DNA of 64,000 bases from Ophiodon elongatus (lineage: Eukaryota > Chordata > Actinopteri > Perciformes > Hexagrammidae), in assembly GCA_016806645.1 (NCBI GenBank), contig JACSYO010000701.1:110001-174000 (forward strand), given 5' to 3'. The position numbers and the translations under genes are program-made. This document shows positions 53,291 to 64,000 of this stretch, in pieces; position 1 is the first letter of the stretch; each line of letters starts with the position of its first letter. The notes beneath the pieces were generated by a model. The model was not told the DNA's origin, made no database searches, and was given only the letters and a program-made list of their open reading frames with translations.

Positions 53291-54180
53291 CCCTCTGGGG
53301 ATTAAGGACATTTTCCCGATTTTTACATATTTTCTTAAATTCACCTTTAAAGGTACTTGCATATGAGACATACCCATGTGTTGTATATGATAATTTGCAG
53401 AACAATCTCAGCTAGCTAAATAATGGGGCACCAATTGTCCCAAGGCACTGTGTACAGGGATAATTTGGCCATTGGATTTTTTTAATTCTTCAAATCTCTT
53501 GTGAAAACATACCTTAACTCATGTCGACGAACTGTTTTGGTGCTTGCAATTGGTTTACTAAAATCTTAGGTTCACAACAGTGGTGAAATATATGGATACA
53601 ATAGTAGATAAATGTATAATAAATGTCAAGAACCACATTTTGTAATATCGTTTTTTGAGTAGAAGTGATGTCTGTCACTTCCACCAACTGTTAGAGGGAC
53701 TGAGATCAAATGGGACTGATTACTTCATACTACAGATCAAGCTTCATGTGTGCAAATGAACATTACAACTGTTTTTTTGTTTTCAAAGAACATATTTACT
53801 ATATCGCTGAAAGTACGTCACTAACTGTAAAGTTTCTCTGCCACTTTCTGTCTGTCCTCTCGGATGACGACTGAATGAAAACTGCAGTGTTTCTGTAGCG
53901 TAAGGTGATGGGTAGGTCCTTAGTGATTTCCTGAGTGTCCATTGGTTAGTTTCATACAAAAATGACGGTGAGAGGCGGAGCTCGACACACACGTATCACA
54001 CGACACGTTGATGCTCCTGGCGCGCTGTGAGTCACGTACGATCTTGTGAGACCTAGGACACGGAAATGGAGAGGATACGGTTCCGTTGACATCTTAACCA
54101 TATCTCTGTGCCGTATTATCATGGAGCAATTCATTTAAACACCGCGAAAACGCGCCGGCGCGTGCGTCGACACCAGAGAG
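53291..54180 (+). mobile_element. Family M TTAA element, copy D (890 bp)
   Basis: TTAA at 53287-53290 and 54181-54184. Collinear with copy A (13414-14320), with scattered substitutions and a few small indels, one a 45-bp addition near 53670-53715. The GC palindrome CGCGCCGGCGCG is at 54150-54161. Non-coding. Confidence 0.85.
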
Positions 54181-54184
54181 TTAA

Positions 54185-55259
54185 TAGGTAATTAATAATG
54201 AAACATCACAACATTATCTCCTGATTAGCCTAAATGCATCATCGGATATGAGATATTTTCCGAAAGATGCAATATTACGTGATCACACTTGAGATTTACA
54301 GACTGAATATTGTATGGTGTAAATGTGGCAGGTAATCTAATCAAGAGATAACGACTTGTCATTTAAATACAGGTGTATGTTCACTTCTTGAACTTTACCT
54401 GAGGAAATAATACTCAAATAAAAGACATGGGGGGAAATTACAGTGATGTTTGTTTTTTCTTTTTCCCTTAATTTAAATTTTTCAGGAAAAACTTTTGTAC
54501 TCTTACTGAAGTAGATATTTGTAATGACTTCTTTTACTTCTATTTGAGTTCTTGTTTTTGACCTCTGTGTTACTTTGTGCTTGTAACATTCAAACAGACT
54601 TCTAATGTTTAGTGTGTGTGTGGATCTGTCAGAGAAAGCTTACGTCCCGATGCCACTTCCTGACTACTCACTGTTCCAACACGTCTGTGTGTAAATTGTA
54701 CCTCGACTGCCTCATTTACACCGCATAGTTCAACTTGGCTCTATTCCTTTTGGTACCACTTATTCTCAATTTAATTTTTCAACTGCATGAAACTGTCATC
54801 GTCCACGCGACACAAGGTGAGTTGATTCTTGCAGGTCTCACTGGATCCTTGCATCGGCAACCAAATACAGCAACGTATGAACTTAGTCAACTGACCATGT
54901 CCTTTTTGCGAGCTGATGTTTTTTTTCAAATCTGGGTCGAGTGAAAATGATTTATCCCACTGTTGATATCATGGATATTTTATAATTTTATTCTGAAGAT
55001 TTTGAACATATGATTCTGAATTGCCACCAACCTAGCTTTTGCAAATTCAGTCTAAAACGGCTATGGGTCTTCAGCTCTGTGGCTGTGAATGTGCATTTTG
55101 TGGCTGAGCAGCTTTACATGGTCAATAGTTCTTTCCACGTTTATTTTGTCATGCTAAATCTTCTTGTTTTCCGTCTTTAAGAGCTGCAAACACACAAAAT
55201 CAAATCCATGCCAGTTCAGGACAACATGATTCTCAGTTATGTCAAACAGACACCAAAAC
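54185..55259. other. Unassigned stretch
   Basis: Around 54495-54560 the phrase TACTCTTACTGAAGTAGAT and ACTTCTTTTACTTCTATTTG resembles a short AT-rich fish repeat. No gene seen. Confidence 0.4.
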
Positions 55260-55490
55260 CCAGGCACGCTCACACATTAGGAGTGCAGGATGTCCCATGT
55301 CACTCAAGTGAGGATTATCTCGGGCCAATCGGTGGTCTGCAATGTTTTAGCTCCACCCTCTAGTATCGGCTCAGCTCGCTTGGAACCTGAGCCAAGGTAA
55401 AGAGTACCAGGTACTATCCACAACCAGACAACAGGAGCGGAGTTGTGCCATGCAGTTGAAATGAGGCATAACATAAATAACCTACCATTG
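55260..55490. repeat. Teleost MITE-like repeat
   Basis: CAATCGGTGGTCTGCAATG, GCTCCACCCTCTAGTATCGG, CGCTTGGAACCTGAGCC and GTACCAGGTACTATCC occur in the order known from a common fish MITE (hAT-like). Ends not defined. Confidence 0.45.
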
Positions 55491-56044
55491 GCAGTAGAAA
55501 TTGAACTTTTTGTGGTTTAAAAAAAATGCTGCAGCCATGATTTTTGAGACACAAATCACATTTCTTTGCATTTCGCATTTTTGCTTTGAATGAAAATCCT
55601 TTTTGATTGCAGGTATTATTGATTGCATTTCTTTTTGCTTTTATTAACGGACAAAATAAATCCAAAATAAAAGTTCACTAAAAGCAGATCAAGAGCAAGC
55701 GAGGGCTGGAAGAATGTAAATGAGTTTTAATACATAGACGTCAAAAAGCTGCCACGCAGCTCAGTGTTCCCAAATAAAATGAAGGCAGCACTTAGACACA
55801 CACTTCTACGAAGCTCAGCAGTAAATGCTGCCCCCACACCTACCTGCATCTCCAGCTAACCACTACACAAACACACACACACACACACACAATCAAACCT
55901 ACACACAACTTCACTGCATCAATGGTGCAAAATGTGCGAGCCAATCAGTGGGCTTTTTTATTCCACATAGGATCAGCTCATTCAGTGAGCACCTTGTTTG
56001 TCATTAAATTGTGATCATCAAAAAGCATTTCCCCTTTCTCCGCT
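55491..56044. other. Unique stretch with (CA)n
   Basis: Includes an AC array at 55867-55891. No gene. Confidence 0.45.
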
Positions 56045-56080
56045 CCGGCAGCGGCACTGCGAGCAGCGAGCCGCTGCCGG
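56045..56080. other. GC-rich hairpin
   Basis: CCGGCAGCGGC (56045-56055) pairs perfectly with GCCGCTGCCGG (56070-56080) over a 14-nt loop. It lies in a 65-codon open frame (56011-56208) of serine/arginine-rich character and in the only GC-rich patch of this region. Confidence 0.5.
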
Positions 56081-58467
56081 GAAACTGGGTCAGTGGCTTC
56101 TCGCGTGTTAGGAGTTCGACCGTCTCTTCATTAAGGAGAAAAATAGATGAAAAAAGCCGAAAGACAACAATAACAAGTGGCCCATTTCTGAAAGAGCTTC
56201 CGCAGTAATTGCAGGTGTGTGAGCACGAGTAGGAGTGAGAGAGAGCGTGTGCATTGGTGTGTGTGCCATGACAAAGCAGAGAAGTTTGTGTTGGGCTGTG
56301 CAGCCTTGTGTGCAGAGAGGTCGACGGAGGGAAGAGCACATCGCGGGCCCCCTCCCCCCCGCGCTGTATGAGTCTAGTCAGTCAGGTGTTGTAATTCTTT
56401 CTGCATCACTCCTCCCTCTGGCCACGGCTTCTTTCCCACTCAACCTGCTCTAATCATAGATGCGCAGTTACTGTTTCCTTTTTCAACAGCAGATCACACC
56501 TCCAACCCACTGAAGCAAAGGCTGGAGGGCAAGAAGGCTTTAGTTCTCTCTTTTTATTCTTTCTTTGTGTCAGTAACCTCTCAGATGTAGAAATGTGGCT
56601 ACAGCGATACACAAGCAAAACTAATTTCCAGATGAGTAAAAAAAATGACACTTTTTCTTTCTGTTTCTCTGTCTTTAATGTTACACTGCATGTGTGCCCC
56701 TCTCTTCCTAGCTCGCTACATTCGCTCTCACATACTGCTACACCGAAAGAACATGTGACATACCAGGGCTATTCAATTAGAAATCCAAAGAGGTCTAGTC
56801 CTAAAATGTCTTCCCAACAAAGGTCCAAACCTCGTAATGTTTCCATTGTGTCCTGTAGTCCACCCCTATATCTGCTATGCTGCTCAGCAACAAAATACAC
56901 AGCTCACACCAACTGAACTGAGATACATAGTACTTTTCTATGTCTTTCTACTTGCCTGACTAGTAATTTGAATCTTGGCTTGAATGGAGTTAGTGCCATG
57001 CTAATGCACATGGGCACATTGGTGGGTCTGGATTGGTACTTTGTTTTAATAATGTTCAAAGTGAGAAAAGCTGACTCAGTAAGTCAATGCTGACAGAGCT
57101 ACTGTGGTTCGAGTATCTGCAGCCAGAAAGTAACAGGTGAGCTCTCAAAGAGAGTTCAATGAAATAAAGACAACTCAGACCAGAGCTACTTCGTGGTCAA
57201 ATGTAAAATGGTGGGTGGAATTAAGACACTGAACATTGTGTGTTCATTAAGGCTTCAAAACAGCGACACAACCAAACCAATGGTTAACATAATTTGATGT
57301 ACAAGGTTTATAAAATAAAGCGTCACATTTGTGGTGTTCAGGGTCTAATCTGCCCCAGCAGATTATATTAAGGAGTCTTGGGGGTTCTAAGGGAATTTAG
57401 TTCTTGTTCGGGTTGGGTTTGATCCACATAACGGGCTCATGTTATACTAACAAAATACAAAGTTCTCTGTGGATGAGATTTTACCTATATTTTTGGACCA
57501 CAAAATGAAAAAGTAAATGAATATTTCTGAATGAATATCAATTTAAAACACTATATTGGGTAAAATGTATTGTTGTGTTTTGTGATGAATAAAAAAAAAA
57601 AGCGACCAGTGAATGCAAATGAGTTGGGCCCCATTCGAGCACAATACAAAGGTTAAATCAACTTTTCAAAAGGTTTTATGTTGTCACTGACTCATTTTCC
57701 TTGCCAGCACATTTTATGTTAATTATGCCATGATGTTTCTGCATAACAGATTACCAAACGAGTGTACTAGGCTAGTTTTCACCTAAGCAAGCATTAAGCT
57801 ATGCCCATAGGTTGATTTCATGACTCTAACTAAAGTGTTGGTCAATTATGTTGAGAGCCACTCGACAAGTTACCATAATACCACATATTGTATAAAGGGA
57901 TTACAGAGGTCTTGTCAGGGTCCCGGTCTGTGCTTTCATTATTAGAGCTGGAGCTGGGGGACGTAGGACCCCGAGAACATAGGAATGATTCATGAATAAG
58001 TCAAAATGTGGAATGTTTGAAACCTGACCTGCATATAGATGAAATCCCAGTTTAATCAAATTGTATCGAATGAGCTTTGAATTGCTGCTGATCATATAAT
58101 AAAACAAGATACACACTAGTAAGCCTTTTAACTTTGAGAGCATAGTTTGGTTTTCCTTGTATGAAATTAAATGGAGTATTTCTACTAACAAAAGGCAATT
58201 TGAACACCATGATCTCCATCATTATAATTCATGTCAGTAAATGCAGTCAGACTATTGTAATCCTGCTAAATGTCAGCAGCTCCTCCGTCTCTGTGCCTGG
58301 CAAACAAAACAACATAATTGACAGTCGGTAAGCTGGTTGGACAGCGAGGGTGGTCCCAATGTTTCAGGTATTACATACATCGTCTTATTATTCTATCAAA
58401 CAACTTTTTGATAGCTTGACCTTTTCAGTGCATTGAAAATGGGATAAAGCCTTGGGCTAGAATTAAG

Positions 58468-58468
<1 letters not shown>
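56081..58468. other. Unique non-coding stretch
   Basis: No gene, RNA or known repeat recognised. A ten-base A run near 57592 and TAATAAAAC-like AT tracts only. Confidence 0.45.

Positions 58469-58506
<38 letters not shown>
58469..58506. repeat. (GT)n microsatellite
   Basis: Nineteen GT units. Confidence 0.96.
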
Positions 58507-58509
<3 letters not shown>

Positions 58510-58976
58510 TGGTCAGGACTTGGTTTTCAACATTCATGTCCCTTGGTCACTACTTTGGCATCATTGTCAGCCCAGGTTATACTTATTTTGTATAAACCTT
58601 AGTTGAAGTTTTGTCCCTGTGCATCATAGGGAAGCTATTCATTATGTGTGGGGGTGATGGCTCGGAAACATTTTGTTCCAAAAGCGGAGCCGCGGTGGTG
58701 TATCACTGTGAGGCCATCCTCAGTGCAAAGGTGCATTCTTCTCACCTGTTATCACCATTCTTTTCCTCCCATCACGTCACACTTTACACTGTTTAATTAG
58801 TAATATCACAGAAAAATTCATAAAAGATATAATGAATAATGAAACACTCCTCTCATAGGCATCAGTGTCACTAGTCAGTTGATGATTGCAAGCAGTGGAC
58901 CTCAGGTCATGAGTGGGCTGACATCTAACTACGAAGGAATCTCTGTATCTCGGTCTGTATGTCCTTCGTATATCTT

Positions 58977-58978
<2 letters not shown>
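58507..58978. other. Unique stretch
   Basis: Nothing recognised. Confidence 0.4.

Positions 58979-59024
<46 letters not shown>
58979..59024. repeat. (TA)n microsatellite
   Basis: Pure TA array of 23 units. Confidence 0.96.
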
Positions 59025-59025
<1 letters not shown>

Positions 59026-59097
59026 TCAGGTCTACTTCACACTGGGTGGGTGTGTTGGACCCCCTGGAGTGCATTGTCTAATGTGGTGAAATTTGAA

Positions 59098-59282
59098 CAT
59101 GGTAAATGGACTTGTACTTGTCGACCTCTCAAAGCTTCTTCCATGCAAGGTGCCACCTGCCCATCAGGACTAACTAATCATTCAAACCCATTCATACACC
59201 CAGGGAGTAATTTGGGGTTAAGTGTCTTGCCCATCGACATGGACTGGGGATCGAACCGCCGATCTTCTGATTGAAGGACGAG
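59098..59282 (-). mobile_element. SINE S1 minus copy, shortened
   Basis: AAATGGACTTGTACTTG tail, GTGCCACCTGCCCATCAGG, TTTGGGGTTAAGTGTCTTGC, then GGGGATCGAACCGCCGATC (B box reversed) and GATTGAAGGACGA. The A-box end is lost. Confidence 0.75.
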
Positions 59283-60429
59283 GTAGGTAGAGGTAGGTAA
59301 TATTATGTCAATATTTAAAAAGTTCCTGTTAAGAATGGGCACGCACTCCGAATGAGCAGTAAAAGCAGTACACCTGGTGTTTCATTCACTTTGTGTCTAT
59401 GTAAGTAGGACACAAGCTGTTCACTGTTTGGTAGAATGCAAGCGCGCCAACAGTTTGGTTCAATATTTCTTCTCTTGTAATGGGACAGTTGGCAACGCTG
59501 GTGTTTCACTGAGCACTTGGCTCCTTCTGTTCAGGCTGGGGAATGTTGTTTGATTATTCTTGCTCTGTTTCAGCAGCACACTGCAAGCAATTTTAAGCCC
59601 AGACAGTAGACTTGTAATGTATCCAGATTTAGGAACCTTATTTAAGGATTGTTGTATACAGTTGATATATTCACAGATCATTTGGGATGAGGAGGATTTG
59701 TTTTTACAGGCTAGAAAATGAGCTGTGGAAGCATTTGGCACAGTAATTGTAGAATCATTGGTACTGTGTTCAGTCTTTTGCTGCGAGGAAGTAGGGGGAA
59801 AAAAAGTAATTATACCAGTTTAAAGTACAACCAGAAACTTCTTTTTGAGTTCTAATTTCTTGAAACCCGTAAAATGATTCCCCAATGTAGTGACATTGTT
59901 CTAAGAAAAACACACTGGTAACAATAAGAACCTCCTGACCAACTTGTCATTGTTAACAACTAGTGCAGTGGCTGTTCGGGCGTGGCCCTTTGGAGCGTGT
60001 GACTGTTCGGAATGGTCCGATTGCTTGACTCGCAGTATTGCTGCTCTCAGCGTTGTCAGGGGGTGGGCCCGTTTTGGTACGTGTGACCATTCGGAACGCT
60101 CGGCCATTCGAAGGGGGCAGATTCCTTGGCCCCCAGAAGTAATGCTTGCAGGATTGTCTAGAACCGCTCATCACTCCTTGACTCCAAGGAAGTGAAGTCA
60201 CTATATCCAGCATCCAGTCAATGTCGATGACAATGTCCGCAGAGTTCAACGTTTTTTTACATTAAATGTGTTCATATTGCAACAAATTGTCTTTGGGTCC
60301 CCAGCAGTACACCCTCCCAAGTGTGAAGTAGATGCAGGAGGATGCATGACTCTCAAGACATGCAAATGACACATACAGAGATTCCTTTATAGTTACACAC
60401 AGACTACATAATGCTCCACATTTACAGGC
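59283..60429. other. Unique stretch with a short tandem duplication
   Basis: Two diverged units of about 87 bp (59975-60060, 60062-60120) share GTGTGACNRTTCGGAA and GGGCGTGGCCC / GGGTGGGCCCG. No gene recognised. Confidence 0.45.
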
Positions 60430-60505
60430 CCTCCCTGAGCATTTACCAGAACACTTGGGGGTTAACTACTTTGCTCAAGGGCACGTTGACAACTGTCATT
60501 TACCT
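60430..60505 (-). repeat. SINE-like fragment
   Basis: GGGGGTTAACTACTTTGCTC followed by AAGGGCACGTTGACA is the reversed 'gggcacttgacccc'-type stretch of fish SINEs. Too short to classify. Confidence 0.35.
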
Positions 60506-60870
60506 CGAGATTACACAGAGGTATTGAGTAATGGTTGTGAAAGTTTTCGTTTTACTCTTTGCTTACATTTTTGTAGAAGTAACACCGATAATTGAGGACA
60601 AACAAGTTGTTTTATATGTAAATTTTATGGATGTTTCAAACTTTTATGCACCTATTTATTTTTCTGCATCAATTTATGGTATGAAAACACAAAATTCAGG
60701 CACCAGGTTACAATTAAAAATATAATGCAATATAGAGCAATAAGGCTCTATTTTGCTATCTGCATATCTGGAATCTGAGATTTCAATTTATAAAAGAATC
60801 AAACTTTATTACAGTTTTGATATACATGCAGGTACATATGTGATATTTGACCTCTGCATTTAAGCCATCC
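60506..60870. other. AT-rich stretch
   Basis: A 65-codon frame at 60531-60725 begins with a hydrophobic run (MVVKVFVLLFAYIFV) but lies in AT-rich DNA without domain support. Confidence 0.35.
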
Positions 60871-60875
60871 TAAGC

Positions 60876-61012
60876 ATGTAGGCGCAGTGGGCTGTTGTGA
60901 AGCCTACAGGGAGAAACCTGGGGTTCAGTGTCTTGCTCTAGGACACTTTGACATGTGGACAGGAGAAGCCAACCATGTGATTGGTCACTGAGCCACACCC
61001 ACTCCAAAAATA
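60876..61012 (-). mobile_element. SINE fragment, minus
   Basis: GGGGTTCAGTGTCTTGCTC, AGGACACTTTGACATGTGG, then TGATTGGTCACTGAGCCACA, equivalent to B-box to A-box sequence reversed. Related to S1 but of a different subfamily. Confidence 0.5.
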
Positions 61013-61971
61013 TATTTGTAATATTTAAAAGAAGAAACCTACATGTCCTGTTTGTCACCCTGTTGTCTTAATAAATTATATATGACTCTTTATTGGCAAA
61101 AACACTTTTGCCAAAGCCATACATGTCTTTAATAATCAATAATCAATAGTTGTTATATTCAACCTTGTAACGAGATAAACTATAGGTCTGGTCTGTGTGT
61201 GTCGTGATTGTTCATTTCCCCTCAGGCTGGTTCATTTATTTGGCAGTATGATATTGTGTTTCCTCCGCCTGCAACAGAGTTTTAATATGAGTCATTCTCC
61301 CTTCCTCGCCATCTTCTTCTTCTTCTGTTCCTACTCCTTAGCAGGCTGCAGTGTTCGGCAACCTTTTTTTAGAATCAGCACTACGATTTTCTCTGGTTAC
61401 CATGGTCACCAGTAGAATCCAGGAGGAAGATGCTGGTGTGTTCTGCTCCCCTCTAATAGTGTTCTTTAACTCTCACCTCAACATTGCACTACATCCACTG
61501 TTAACCGGCGGGTCACAGAATGAACTCATACGTTAAACACTGGCATTTAAAGGGTGCATTCAAAAAGTTCTTTGAATAAGAATTTTCATGGGACAGTAGA
61601 GCTTTTAAAGTGTGTACGTTAGATATACTACACAAGTAAATGTCTTAAATAAATGACTGGATTGCAATCATATTCATCCAATCAACACATTCTCACTCAA
61701 ATAGGTCAAATACAGACACTTGGTCAGTGGCCCTAAGTTTCAAACTATGACACTTTAGGTAACCATCTAGTGGTAGTTTTGGACATGTCAGGGATGGAGT
61801 GGCAGTTTATACTCTTTAAAAGTGTCTCTTAAAAATAAAATTCCATTGTCACAGTCAAGGTCAAGGTTTAGGAATAGTGCAAGTTAACTTGATTGAGTAA
61901 CATCTCACGTCATTAACAAGTGACAAACAAGTCACATGACTAGTGACTCACATGACCATCATGAGTTGCTT
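61013..61971. other. Mostly unique stretch
   Basis: A weak exon-like segment after TTTCCCCTCAG at 61226-61285 reads 19 residues then stop (GSFIWQYDIVFPPPATEF). No other feature. Confidence 0.35.
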
Positions 61972-62250
61972 GGGCGACTGTGGCTTAGTGTTGAGCAGGG
62001 TCGTCCTTCAATCAGAGGATCGGCAGTTCAATCCCCGGCTCCACTAGTCCATGTCGATGTGTCCTTGGGCAAGACACTTAACCCCAAATGTCTCCCGTAG
62101 CTGTGCCTATGGTGTGTGAATGTTAGCTACTCTTGATGGGCAGGTGGCACCTTAGGTCCTCCTGTGAATGGGTGAATGATGTCATGTAGTGTTAAAGCGC
62201 TTTGAGTGGTCAAAAGATCTATACAAGTACAGATCCATTTACCAACAACT
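61972..62250 (+). mobile_element. SINE S1, full length
   Basis: GGCGACTGTGGCTTAGTG (A-box region), AGTTCAATCCCCGG (B box), CTTGGGCAAGACACTTAACC, GATGGGCAGGTGGCACC, TAAAGCGCTTTGAGTGGTC and the end TACAAGTACAGATCCATTTA. The copy closest to a full S1 in the window; a short internal gap follows GGTCCTCCTG. Confidence 0.88.
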
Positions 62251-62573
62251 CGTGAGAAAATGTCAAAATGTAGTTTTGGACAGGACACAAACAGCGGCCT
62301 CCTGGATGACAGATGGGTGTTTGTTTGACCCGTCCACAACAAGTGTATCTCACTTCATAGTACTTCCCTTTCTCTGAGCTTCTAATGATGACGGGGGTCG
62401 GTTTACATGAAAGTTAAAAGTGCGGTGCGTCAGTATCGTCAGTATCATCAGACGCCATGGGGCCCTGACTAAGCATCTGGATTTGGCTGGTTGTCCCAAC
62501 CCAATTGCCAGGCAAAAAAGTGGCTAAATTCTGGATAACCTTCAACAACAAACTTTTTTTTTTCCTATCCCAG

Positions 62574-62705
62574 CGCTCCATCTTGAAGGACATCCCAATT
62601 CCTGAAATGCATCTTGAGGAGCGAGAGTTGAGGAGGCTTGCTGGAGGAGCTATGAGCAAGGAAACACTTGAGTATTCTCTGCGGAAGTGTTTTCGGCAGA
62701 CGTAA
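62574..62705 (+). CDS. Terminal coding exon of an unidentified gene
   Basis: A strong acceptor (T-run, TTCCTATCCCAG) is followed by an open frame of 43 codons ending in TAA at 62703-62705. The residues are SILKDIPIPEMHLEERE, then LRRLAGGAMSKETLEYS and a basic, cysteine-containing end (LRKCFRQT). Composition is clearly protein-like (amphipathic, charged) and the codons are balanced, unlike the surrounding AT-rich DNA. No upstream exon could be linked within the window; a weak alternative terminal exon lies at 61226-61285. I do not recognise the family. Distance (38 kb, repeats between) makes it a gene separate from that ending at 24302, although not proven. Confidence 0.6.
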   Translation, partial: RSILKDIPIPEMHLEERELRRLAGGAMSKETLEYSLRKCFRQT

Positions 62706-63370
62706 ACAAATAAAAGAGGTGTGATACAGCTGTAACGCTCTCAAACCACATCTGGACTCTGCAAATGTAACAGTTCCATTTTGTATTCATGAATTGTATA
62801 TATTCTGCCGTTCAGAGTTCATGTAGCTCCTCATAAGGCTCTGTTCTAACCACGTCTTAATGACACCTGATACTTATGTTTTTATTCTGAATGTAGGCTC
62901 GGCCAATTCATCTGCTATAATCCTGACATGATGTCTACAAGTCAAATTAATATGTCAATAACAACATTCTCTTAAGTTCAGCACTAATTTACTGTATTTC
63001 ATGTTGCCATATAGATAGACAGGACTTTGTTTGTGTGTATATAATATATAAAAATAAGTCATATAATATTATGTCACTCTTTCTTTCTATAGTACTTTTC
63101 ATACTAACGTGTAGTGCTTCAAACAATACAATATGTGAATTTTTTTTTACATTGTATTGTCTTTTAAATAAAAAAATGCATGACATCGGAATATTCTTGA
63201 CACATTATGCCATGTTGTGAATTTAATTAATATTAAATGTATAAGTTGCTATGAACATAGTTATGCTCATCTGACAGAAATCATAAAAAAACAACACTAT
63301 AACTAAACAATGGGCTGCTGATCAGCTGTGTCATACCTCATATTTAATGGATTTTGCTATAAAATGCCAG
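62706..63370 (+). other. Probable 3' untranslated region
   Basis: AT-rich sequence after the stop codon. AATAAA occurs at 62709-62714, too near the stop to be convincing, and again at about 63168-63173, the more plausible polyadenylation signal. Confidence 0.4.
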
Positions 63371-63374
63371 TCCA

Positions 63375-63440
63375 AGGGTTGTCCTCAATCAGAGGATCAG
63401 CGTTTCAATCCCTGGCTCTTGTCCTTGGGCAATTTAAATA
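63375..63440 (+). repeat. SINE S1 head fragment
   Basis: TCCTCAATCAGAGGATCAGC, TTTCAATCCCTGGCTC (B box) and TGTCCTTGGGCAATTTAAA, then unrelated AT-rich DNA. Confidence 0.6.
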
Positions 63441-63589
63441 TAAAAAAATACACAAACATTGTGGTGATGGCAAATATTGCTCAAGGTTTCCTGTGGGCAG
63501 GGCCGAACTTGCCATCGGGGAGTTCGGGAAGACTCCTAAATGGTTGATACATTTCAGGCCGAACAGGCAGGTGGTCACAGAGTTTTTCC

Positions 63590-63866
63590 ATTCCGTTATC
63601 CAAACTGCTTATCCTATTCAGGGTCGGGAGCGCTGGAGTCGATCCCAGCTGACATTGGGTGAAGGCATGGTGCACCTATACAGGGTTCACCTGGTCAGGA
63701 GTCCAGTATATCACAGGGCACATACATAGAGACAGACAACCATTCACACTCACATTCACATCTACAGGCCATCAGAGTCTCCAACTAACCTAAGCTGCAT
63801 GTCTTTGGACTGTGGGAGGAAGCCGGAGAACCCAGAGGGAACCCACGCTGCCCCGGGGAGAACAGG
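63590..63866 (-). mobile_element. SINE S2, minus copy
   Basis: Reverse-order phrases: CTGCTTATCCTATTCAGGG, GTCGATCCCAGCTGACATTG, GACAACCATTCACACTCAC, GCATGTCTTTGGACTGTGGG, CCCAGAGGGAACCCACGC and GGGGAGAACA. The tRNA-like head is missing at the right end. Confidence 0.8.
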
Positions 63867-64000
63867 GCTAATTTTACTGCTATGGTGAAGGCACTATCAA
63901 AAAGAACAAAAGGATGCAACCACAATGAAGACAATGGTTTTAATCAGAGTGCATGTAAAAAACAAAAATAGGCAGATAACTGAAGTGTATTCTATGGCTG
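63867..64000. other. Window end
   Basis: Nothing recognised. Confidence 0.4.

Overview
The window looks like gene-poor, repeat-rich nuclear DNA of a teleost fish, probably a percomorph. The evidence is tRNA-derived SINEs of the type common in spiny-rayed fishes, LINE ORF2 fragments with the 'GGLWNCQS' and 'FSSAFNT' signatures, Ty3/gypsy fragments, piggyBac/TTAA elements, many long (CA)n/(TG)n arrays, and short coding exons with standard GT/AG splice signals. I see no prokaryotic-style gene organisation.

Layout. 1-11 kb: mostly unique non-coding DNA with a CCAAT-box cluster, hairpins, a LINE tail and the first copy of a microsatellite-bounded duplicated block. 11-18 kb: a gypsy pol fragment whose reverse transcriptase core is deleted in frame, three copies of a TTAA-flanked element (family M), and LINE and gypsy gag debris. 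18-25 kb: unique DNA, SINEs and dense CA/TG arrays; inside them lie two spliced exons (23632-23771 and 24215-24302) forming the 3' end of a gene I cannot name. 25-33 kb: a 14-unit decamer minisatellite, then a 4.5-kb member of a large non-coding repeat family (family F) split by a decayed piggyBac element with exact TTAA duplications. 33-39 kb: a 5'-truncated LINE, the inverted partner of the duplicated block, and SINEs. 39-47 kb: three more family F copies; two form a large imperfect palindrome, another carries a solo LTR and a 427-bp insertion with a 19-bp target duplication. 48.8-52.1 kb: 5' part of a Gmr1-like gypsy element (LTR, tRNA-Pro-type primer site, SCAN-like gag, retropepsin) with a solo LTR inserted within the gag zinc knuckle. 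52-64 kb: a probable solo LTR, LINE debris, a fourth M copy, SINEs, and the terminal coding exon of a second unidentified gene (62574-62705).

Few genes can be described. Both identified gene ends are on the + strand and everything else is mobile-element debris or unique intergenic/intronic DNA. The most interesting signals are regulatory-looking motifs carried by repeats: family F carries sites matching the CTCF core consensus, and the piggyBac element carries three perfect GGTCAnnnTGACC palindromes (the estrogen response element core). The nested insertions give a relative chronology of the locus. All family assignments come from reading the sequence; no database search was run.
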